Shown here one piece after another: positions 58,554 to 64,000 of a stretch of DNA of 64,000 nt. This DNA comes from UMGS1766 sp963660915 (GTDB lineage Bacteria; Bacillota; Clostridia; Oscillospirales; Oscillospiraceae), in NCBI GenBank assembly GCA_963660915.1, contig CAVLAO010000001.1:62001-126000 (forward strand). The letters run 5' to 3'. The notes beneath the pieces were generated by a model. The model ran no database searches. It was not told where the DNA came from and saw nothing but the letters and a program-made list of their open reading frames with translations. Both the position numbers and the translations under genes were made by a program. How positions within the stretch are numbered: position 1 is the first letter of the stretch; each line of letters opens with the position of its first letter.

Positions 58554-58660
58554 GACTTCCTACGCCGGCATTACCCGGATCAGGTTCAAGGTGACCTGAG
58601 ACGGCGCTACGTCTCAATCTCAGCCGGAGTTGCCTCCAGCGCCCCTGTCTATGCTGTTGT
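58554..58660 (-). promoter_or_regulatory. TPP riboswitch (THI element)
   Basis: The minus strand carries the conserved THI blocks in order: GGGGCGC near the 5' side, CTGAGATTGAGAC, TGAACCTGATCCGGGTAATG and GCCGGCGTAGGAAGTC near the 3' side. These are the pyrimidine- and pyrophosphate-binding helices of the TPP aptamer. High TPP should favour the terminator and shut off thiT. Confidence 0.97.
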
Positions 58661-58706
58661 CTGGTCTTGCGATCTGAATGACATTATAACCTATTTGGAA
58701 GGAATG

Positions 58707-58994
58707 TCAAGACTCCGGCGCGTCCGGATCCTCCTTCGGCATTTTCTGATACTGCTCTTCCAGCCAGTCAATCACCTGCTCTCTGCCGTCCTCCGACAGT
58801 GGGAAGCTGCTCTCGTCGATTACTGTACTCTCTTCCAGGCAGAATTCCCCGTACCAAACCAGGCACTCCAACCGATCCTCATCATTTACCGGTTTGATCC
58901 GAAAGCGCAGGCCGAGAAAACTTCCCAGATATGTGTTTCCATTGGTAAAGCTGAGGAGATTGGGCAGAAAAAAGCTGTGATGTTCCCGCAGCAT
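58707..58994 (-). CDS. Hypothetical protein, 95 aa
   Basis: A 95-residue soluble, acidic protein with no membrane segment or signal peptide. A beta-rich first half (GSFLGLRFRIKPVNDEDR) is followed by a helix near the C-terminus (REQVIDWLEEQYQKM). A very good ATAAGGAGGCG site precedes the ATG at 58994, so it is probably real. I recognise no family. It lies between the thiT leader and a divergent regulator gene. Confidence 0.72.
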   Translation of the reverse strand: MLREHHSFFLPNLLSFTNGNTYLGSFLGLRFRIKPVNDEDRLECLVWYGEFCLEESTVIDESSFPLSEDGREQVIDWLEEQYQKMPKEDPDAPES

Positions 58995-59074
58995 GTTCCT
59001 CGCCTCCTTATTCCGTTTTTTCTTATTTTATACCTGATGTCCGCAAATACGCAAGGGACTTTATTCTGTCAACC

Positions 59075-59102
59075 TTGACATTTCGTTGCTTTTTGCTATG
59101 AT
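59075..59102 (+). promoter_or_regulatory. SigA promoter of the YheO-type regulator operon
   Basis: TTGACA (59075-59080), a 16-bp spacer and TATGAT (59097-59102). The -10 is followed by an imperfect inverted repeat, ATGAAATCAT. Confidence 0.72.
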
Positions 59103-59141
59103 GAAATCATAGCATTCTAAAAGGAAAGAGGTGTGCCTCCC

Positions 59142-59783
59142 ATGACACGGGACGAAGCCTTTGAGTTTTTAGACCGAACGGCCCGCGGCATTGCAGAAAC
59201 CTTCGGTTCTTCCTGCGAAACGTTGGTGCAGGACATGGACCTCCCCTCTCACCCCATTCTCTCTATTTACAACGGGCAGGTATCCGGCCGGGAGGTAGGT
59301 TCTACGCTGGACATTCTCGGCAGCAGCCGCGAGTTGGATGACGACGCTTTGAAAACTGACTTTGTCAACCTCTACGCCACTACCCCTTCCGGACAGCAGA
59401 TCAAGTCGTCCACTTTCCACCTGATGGGAGAGGACTATAATCTGGCGCTTGGCATCAACTACGACTTCACTTCATTGGTCTACGCCAATCGCATTCTGGT
59501 TGACCTGATGAGCGCCGACTCGGATCTTCAGTCCGCAATGTGGCGTGGCGGCGACGATCGATTGGGCGAAATTTTTGACGAATGTCTCGCCGCTGTCGGA
59601 AAGCCCGCCAACGCTCTGAACAAAGCCGACCGCATGAAGATCATTTCTCTGTTGGAGCAAAAGGCCGCCTTTTCCTTCCGCAAAAGCGTTCCCTATATCT
59701 CTCAGCGGTTGGGTGTAAGCCGCTATACCGTCTATAAATATTTAAATGAATATGCTGCAAGAAAAGAGGAAATTGAACCATGA
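59142..59783 (+). CDS. YheO-like PAS domain / HTH transcriptional regulator
   Basis: A 213-residue regulator. The N-terminal YheO-like PAS domain (about 5-115) has the ETLVQDMDLPSHPILSIYNG and SSTFHLMGEDYNLALGINYD blocks. The C-terminal HTH (about 160-205) has FSFRKSVPYISQRLGVSRYT. Family members sense small ligands and control nearby metabolic genes. The start at 59142 follows GAGGTG; the GTG at 59133 is too close to that site. It overlaps the dipeptidase by 4 nt, so it may regulate peptide use and its own operon. Confidence 0.9.
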   Translation: MTRDEAFEFLDRTARGIAETFGSSCETLVQDMDLPSHPILSIYNGQVSGREVGSTLDILGSSRELDDDALKTDFVNLYATTPSGQQIKSSTFHLMGEDYNLALGINYDFTSLVYANRILVDLMSADSDLQSAMWRGGDDRLGEIFDECLAAVGKPANALNKADRMKIISLLEQKAAFSFRKSVPYISQRLGVSRYTVYKYLNEYAARKEEIEP

Positions 59784-61183
59784 GCACCAATGCGCAAATC
59801 AATGCTTGGTTTGAAAACCGCGAGGACGAATTTGTCGCCGCTCTTTCCCCCCTGATCGCTGTGGATTCCACCACCGGTTCCCCCGCTCCCGGCGCTCCCT
59901 TCGGTGCCGGTCCGGCAGAGGCACTGGAGAAAGCTTTGGCCCTGGCAAATGATTGGGGACTGATCTGCGGAGAGGACGACGGCTATGTCGGGACAGTAGA
60001 TTTGAACGATCTTCCAGATCAGCTCCACATTCTGGCTCATTTGGATGTGGTCGGTGTCGGTGAGGGCTGGCACACAGATCCCTTTACCCTGGTTCGCAGC
60101 GGAAACCTGATTTACGGCCGCGGCGTAGACGATGACAAAGGCCCCGCTGTGGCCGCCCTGATGGCCATGCGGTGCGTGAAAGAGCTTGGTCTGCCGCTGA
60201 AAAAAAATGCAAAGCTGATTCTCGGCACGGATGAAGAAACCGGCTCCCGGGACATCGCCCACTATTATGCTCATCATCCTTATGCGCCCAATGCCGTGAC
60301 TCCGGACTCCGATTTTCCTGTCACCAACATCGAAAAAGCGCGCTATGCGCCGGAATTTTCCGCCGTTTTCACCGTTGTATCCACCACATCTCCTCGACTG
60401 CTGTCGGTAAACGGCGGCATCCGCGCCAACGTTGCTCCGGGGGAATGCCACGCGGAAATCGCCGGCCTGCACAGAGAAGAATGCGCGGAGATCTGTGCTC
60501 TGGCAGAGCACAAATCCGGTGTCCATTTTGACCTGATTGACGAGGCAGACAAACTGATTCTGGTCGCACGGGGAACAGAAGCCCATGCTTCTGCTCCGGA
60601 CGAAGGCAAAAACGCCATCACCGCTCTTCTCGGTGTGCTGTGCGCCCTGCCTCTGGCAGAAACGCCGGCGCTGACGGCAGCACGGCATCTTCATTGGTTG
60701 TTCCCCTTCGGCGACAATGCCGGTCACGCTTTGGGCATTGCTCAGGAGGATGCACTCAGCGGTCCTTTGACCCTGACCTTCTCGGTCCTCCATCTGGATG
60801 AAGCCGGATTTTCGGCGCAATTTGACGCCCGCGCCCCATTGTGCGCTACAAAAGAAAATTGTTTGGACGTGGTGGAGCAAACCTTCTCCAAGCTTGGTTG
60901 GACTTGCACCGGTCAAATGAGTCAGGTGCACATGGTGGATGCCGACTCCGACTTTATCCGCACTCTTCTGAAAAGCTATGAGCACTTCAGCGGAAGAACC
61001 GGCCATTGTGAAGCCATCGGCGGCGGCACCTATGTGCACGAAATTCCCGGCGGTGTCGCCTTCGGCGCCGGAGATCGCGACTTCGATTCCCACCTCCACG
61101 GTGCGAACGAATGTGCCCGCCTGAGTCAGCTTTTGATGTGCGGCAGAATTTATGCCAGCATTATCGCGGAGCTTTGCGGTTAA
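59780..61183 (+). CDS. Sapep / PepV family metal-dependent dipeptidase (M20)
   Basis: A 467-residue M20 peptidase that splits dipeptides in the cytosol using two metal ions. Ligands and catalytic residues are in ILAHLDVVGVGEGW (His near 87), YGRGVDDDKGP (Asp near 118), DEETGS (Glu near 152) and the C-terminal HGANECARLSQL (His near 445). The lid domain lies between about 180 and 390. It is translationally coupled to the YheO-like regulator upstream and followed by cinA. Confidence 0.93.
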   Translation: MSTNAQINAWFENREDEFVAALSPLIAVDSTTGSPAPGAPFGAGPAEALEKALALANDWGLICGEDDGYVGTVDLNDLPDQLHILAHLDVVGVGEGWHTDPFTLVRSGNLIYGRGVDDDKGPAVAALMAMRCVKELGLPLKKNAKLILGTDEETGSRDIAHYYAHHPYAPNAVTPDSDFPVTNIEKARYAPEFSAVFTVVSTTSPRLLSVNGGIRANVAPGECHAEIAGLHREECAEICALAEHKSGVHFDLIDEADKLILVARGTEAHASAPDEGKNAITALLGVLCALPLAETPALTAARHLHWLFPFGDNAGHALGIAQEDALSGPLTLTFSVLHLDEAGFSAQFDARAPLCATKENCLDVVEQTFSKLGWTCTGQMSQVHMVDADSDFIRTLLKSYEHFSGRTGHCEAIGGGTYVHEIPGGVAFGAGDRDFDSHLHGANECARLSQLLMCGRIYASIIAELCG

Positions 61184-61184
61184 T

Positions 61185-62453
61185 ATGAGTCATACTGCAG
61201 AATTGATTGCCGTCGGAACCGAACTGCTTCTGGGCAGTATTGCCAACACCGACGCCCAGGACATCTCCAGAGAACTGTCCACCATTGGCATTAACGTATA
61301 CTATCACACCGTCGTAGGCGACAACCCCCAACGTCTGCGCTCTGCTGTGGAAATCGCCCGCAACCGCGCTGACCTGATTATCACCACCGGCGGACTTGGC
61401 CCCACCTGCGACGACCTGACCAAAAATGTACTGGCCAAGGTATTTGGCCGCAAACTGGTCTTTCATCCGGAATCCGCTCAGCGGATTCGGGATTACTTTG
61501 CCCGCTCCGGTCGGGAGATGACAGACAATAACCTCCAGCAGGCCATGCTTCCGGAGGGCTGCACGGTTCTTTCCAACGACTGGGGAACCGCTCCGGGCTG
61601 TGCCTGGAAACAGGACGGCACAACCGTTCTGATGTTGCCCGGACCGCCGAGAGAGTGCGGCGCCATGCTTCGCCACCGGGTGCTGCCCTATCTGGCAAAG
61701 GAAGGGGAAGGCACCATTCTCTCCCGCACTCTATGCCTGTTTGGCATCGGAGAATCCGCTATGGAAGCCCGGCTGCGGGAGCGAATGAACTCCATGCACA
61801 ACCCCACCCTTGCGCCCTATGCCAAGGAGGGCTCTACAGAACTGCGCATTACCGCTAAGGCCGCCACGGAATCGGATTGTCAAGCCCTGATCGCCCCCAT
61901 AGAAGCAGAGCTCCGCAAAGAGTTCGGCGACCTGATTTACGGCGTTGACATCAAGGATCTGGCTCATGCCGCCTGCGGCGAACTAATTCGACAGAGCGTG
62001 ACCCTTGCCACTGCAGAAAGTTGCACCGGTGGCATGATTGCCGGCCGCATCACCGATATTTCCGGCGTGTCCGCCGTGTACAAAGGCGGCGTTGTGTGCT
62101 ACACCAACGAAGTGAAACGGAACGCCGTCGGCGTGCCGCAAACTCTTCTGGACACTTATTCCGCCGTATCTCCTGAAGTTTGCCGTGCACTGGCAGAAGG
62201 CATCCGCACCCGCATGGGCAGTGACCTCGGACTGAGCGTCACCGGCGTGGCAGGTCCCGGCGCCGATGATCTGGGGCATCCCGAGGGGCTGATTTATGTC
62301 GGTCTGTCTGATGGCCGCCACACCTGGGTGCGCACTCTGCACCTGTCTGGAGGACGGGGCAGAAACCGCAACATGACTTGTCATCATGGATTTGACCTGG
62401 TTCGCCGTTGGCTGAACCGACTGGATATGCAGGCAGAAAAATTTGAAATTTAA
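61185..62453 (+). CDS. cinA: CinA family protein (competence/damage-inducible, NMN amidase type)
   Basis: A 422-residue two-domain protein. The N-terminal MoCF-like domain (1 to about 170) has VGTELLLGSIANTDAQDIS and TTGGLGPTCDDLT; its ADP-ribose pyrophosphatase activity is known from homologues. The C-terminal CinA domain (about 260-410) has TAESCTGGMIAGRIT with the nucleophile Ser, the deamidase of nicotinamide mononucleotide in pyridine nucleotide salvage. The start at 61185 is 1 nt after the dipeptidase stop, with GGAG upstream; the longer frame from 61152 is rejected. Confidence 0.95.
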   Translation: MSHTAELIAVGTELLLGSIANTDAQDISRELSTIGINVYYHTVVGDNPQRLRSAVEIARNRADLIITTGGLGPTCDDLTKNVLAKVFGRKLVFHPESAQRIRDYFARSGREMTDNNLQQAMLPEGCTVLSNDWGTAPGCAWKQDGTTVLMLPGPPRECGAMLRHRVLPYLAKEGEGTILSRTLCLFGIGESAMEARLRERMNSMHNPTLAPYAKEGSTELRITAKAATESDCQALIAPIEAELRKEFGDLIYGVDIKDLAHAACGELIRQSVTLATAESCTGGMIAGRITDISGVSAVYKGGVVCYTNEVKRNAVGVPQTLLDTYSAVSPEVCRALAEGIRTRMGSDLGLSVTGVAGPGADDLGHPEGLIYVGLSDGRHTWVRTLHLSGGRGRNRNMTCHHGFDLVRRWLNRLDMQAEKFEI

Positions 62454-62456
62454 TGC

Positions 62457-62496
62457 AAAGACCGCCGCAGAACCAAATCTGCAGCGGTCTTTTTTC
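62457..62496 (+). terminator. Intrinsic terminator of the YheO-pepV-cinA operon
   Basis: AAAGACCGC, with a continuing CGCAGA, pairs with the TCTGC-GCGGTCTTT side, followed by a T run. It also faces the convergent RND gene. Confidence 0.9.
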
Positions 62497-62512
62497 AATT
62501 CAGGAAGGAAAT

Positions 62513-64000
62513 TTATCGGTTGGCAAGAAACTCTGCCGCGTCGTCCGGAGCGTCATCCAAGTCGTCTCCCACATCCACCTGTTTGGGTTTGCGGCGGTAG
62601 AGCAAATCATACATAACCGGCACGACAAACAGCGTCATCAAAGTGGCATAGGCAAGGCCCCCTGCCACTACCACTGCCATGCCGCGGCTCATGTTTGCGG
62701 TAATATCCTGACTGAACATCATCGTCCCCATAGCCAGAATTGTGGTCAGCGCCGTCATCAGAATCGGGCGCAGTCGGGTTTTTCCGGTTGCAATCAGCGC
62801 TTCTCTTTTTCCCATTCCGCCCAATCGAAGCTGGTTAGTGTAATCCACGAAAACAATGCCATTGTTGACTACAGTTCCCATCAGCACAAGGAAACCAAGC
62901 AGACTGACCATACTGAGCTGATCTCCGGAAATAACCAGTCCCAACAGACCGCCGGTAAAGGCCAGAGGAATGGTGAACAGAATAATAAACGGGCTGAGCA
63001 AACTCTGGAACTGCGCCACCATCACCAGATAAACCAGCACCAGTCCCAGCGCAAGAAGCTGGATCATCTGGGTCAGCATATCTGTTACCTGTTCTACCTC
63101 ACCGCCCATGGAGACGGTATAGCCCTCCGGCAGAGAATAGAGATCCAATTGACTCTGCACCTGCTCGGAAAGACGGGTGGTATTATAGCCATCCTCGGTC
63201 GTCGCCGTCACCGTGACCACATGGGAACCATTTTCCCGGCTGATGGAGCTCATACCGGCAGCATACTCCACCTCGGCAAATTCACTCAGCTTATGCTCCT
63301 CGGTGGCTGCGTTACCGTCCTCATCGGTGGTATTGACCGTGAAGGTCATATCCATCAGATTTTCCACTGTCAATGCGTCACTTTCATCCACAATTTTCAC
63401 ATCGACCTGTTGGTCATCTAACGTCAGCGTGGTGGAGGTCTTTTCTGTGGTCAGACGGCTGGAAATGTCCGAATAGATCTGTGCCGCAGTCAATCCCACC
63501 CGAGCCGCGGCATCCCGGTCAATTGCGAGATGAATGACTTCATCCGCCTCTTCCTGACCATCGGACACATCGGTAAATCCATCTACCGCTGCAACCATTT
63601 CCTTTACATCGTTTGCAATTTCCATCAGTTGGTCCAGATCCTGTCCGGAAATCTGCACGGTCAGTCCGCTGGACATCATGGCCGTCATATCACCGGCAGA
63701 CGAGGCATCCACCTCTACGGTGCATCCGGTCTCTCCCTCGAAAAGTGCGGTGATTTTCTCTTGAACCGCCGAGATCTTGTCCGTTTTATCCATATCATCG
63801 GACAAAACCAGATAATAGGTATAGTCCTGATAATCGTTCCCTGCCGCGCTCATAGCGGTGCTCATCAAACTGCTCATATTCGTCATAGCACCCACTTGCT
63901 CGACTCCGTCGACCTGCATCAGTTTTTCTGTAATCGCATCCGCCTTGGCGTAACATTCTTCCTGAGACAGGTCATCATCCATTGTTACCTGCACATAGAG
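62513..64000 (-). CDS. RND family efflux permease, 5' end outside the window
   Basis: The last 495 residues of a multidrug-type RND permease; the frame is open to the window edge, so about half of the protein is missing. A periplasmic-type domain (to about residue 290 of the visible part) is followed by six helices, with LVMVAQFQSLLSPFIILFTI and MGTVVNNGIVFVDYTNQLRL as RND signatures. The C-terminal tail is acidic, Asp-rich and cytoplasmic. Gram-positive RND proteins of this type export drugs or lipids, often with an HlyD-like adaptor encoded upstream, which would lie beyond 64000. Confidence 0.93.
   Translation of the reverse strand, partial: LYVQVTMDDDLSQEECYAKADAITEKLMQVDGVEQVGAMTNMSSLMSTAMSAAGNDYQDYTYYLVLSDDMDKTDKISAVQEKITALFEGETGCTVEVDASSAGDMTAMMSSGLTVQISGQDLDQLMEIANDVKEMVAAVDGFTDVSDGQEEADEVIHLAIDRDAAARVGLTAAQIYSDISSRLTTEKTSTTLTLDDQQVDVKIVDESDALTVENLMDMTFTVNTTDEDGNAATEEHKLSEFAEVEYAAGMSSISRENGSHVVTVTATTEDGYNTTRLSEQVQSQLDLYSLPEGYTVSMGGEVEQVTDMLTQMIQLLALGLVLVYLVMVAQFQSLLSPFIILFTIPLAFTGGLLGLVISGDQLSMVSLLGFLVLMGTVVNNGIVFVDYTNQLRLGGMGKREALIATGKTRLRPILMTALTTILAMGTMMFSQDITANMSRGMAVVVAGGLAYATLMTLFVVPVMYDLLYRRKPKQVDVGDDLDDAPDDAAEFLANR

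Overview
The window looks like chromosome of a moderately GC-rich anaerobic Firmicute of class Clostridia, most likely Oscillospiraceae (the Oscillibacter / Flavonifractor / Pseudoflavonifractor neighbourhood). The evidence is a complete S10-spc-alpha ribosomal block with a zinc-type S14, a KOW-domain gene between map and infA, a HrcA/CIRCE-controlled groESL operon, consensus SigA promoters with strong AGGAGG sites, a YitT-family protein, an OFA-type MFS carrier and abundant Fe-S/flavin electron-transfer proteins. The genus call is inference; no rRNA or tRNA gene was seen.

Layout. 1-4.8 kb: an EF-G paralogue cut by the window edge, an SDR reductase, a single-gene crotonase with a flawless promoter, and a YitT protein. 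4.8-7 kb: groES-groEL. 7-10 kb: a MATE exporter followed by an XpaC-like protein. 10-14.2 kb: LicD, GT8 and flippase genes (surface glycan) and an AEC carrier. 14.3-20.4 kb: a CBS/DRTGG-type inorganic pyrophosphatase, a nitroreductase, then an AT-rich island with two paralogous secreted proteins and a membrane protein that has lost its stop codon (a 77-base run of N lies in the island), then an OFA carrier. 20.5-27 kb: prephenate dehydrogenase, a DUF975 protein, and a three-gene redox operon (NuoG-like/GltD-like Fe-S flavoprotein, NuoF-tail ferredoxin, fumarate-reductase-like flavoprotein). 27.3-33.4 kb: a divergent topoisomerase IV pair, a LUD protein and a transglutaminase-like lipoprotein. 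33.5 kb: a 24-bp perfect palindrome resembling paired IS3/IS150-type ends. 33.8-38.1 kb: an LTA-synthase-like sulfatase, pyrG and a small unknown gene. 38.2-54.4 kb: the ribosomal superoperon on the minus strand. 54.4-64 kb: a Crp/Fnr regulator divergent from a ferredoxin operon, a HAD-GNAT fusion, a TPP-riboswitch-controlled thiT, a YheO-type regulator with a dipeptidase and cinA, and an RND permease cut by the window end.

How the genes work together. The ribosomal block, groESL, pyrG and topoisomerase genes are housekeeping. The most distinctive accessory unit is the 22.6-27.0 kb operon. I read it as an NAD(P)H-to-flavoprotein electron path in which a GltD-like module replaces the NADH-binding half of NuoF and a fumarate-reductase-like protein is the terminal reductase. 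The AT-rich island with tandem secreted paralogues is the best candidate for an undescribed transferred module. Starts were chosen by ribosome binding site position, so several genes are shorter than their longest open frame.
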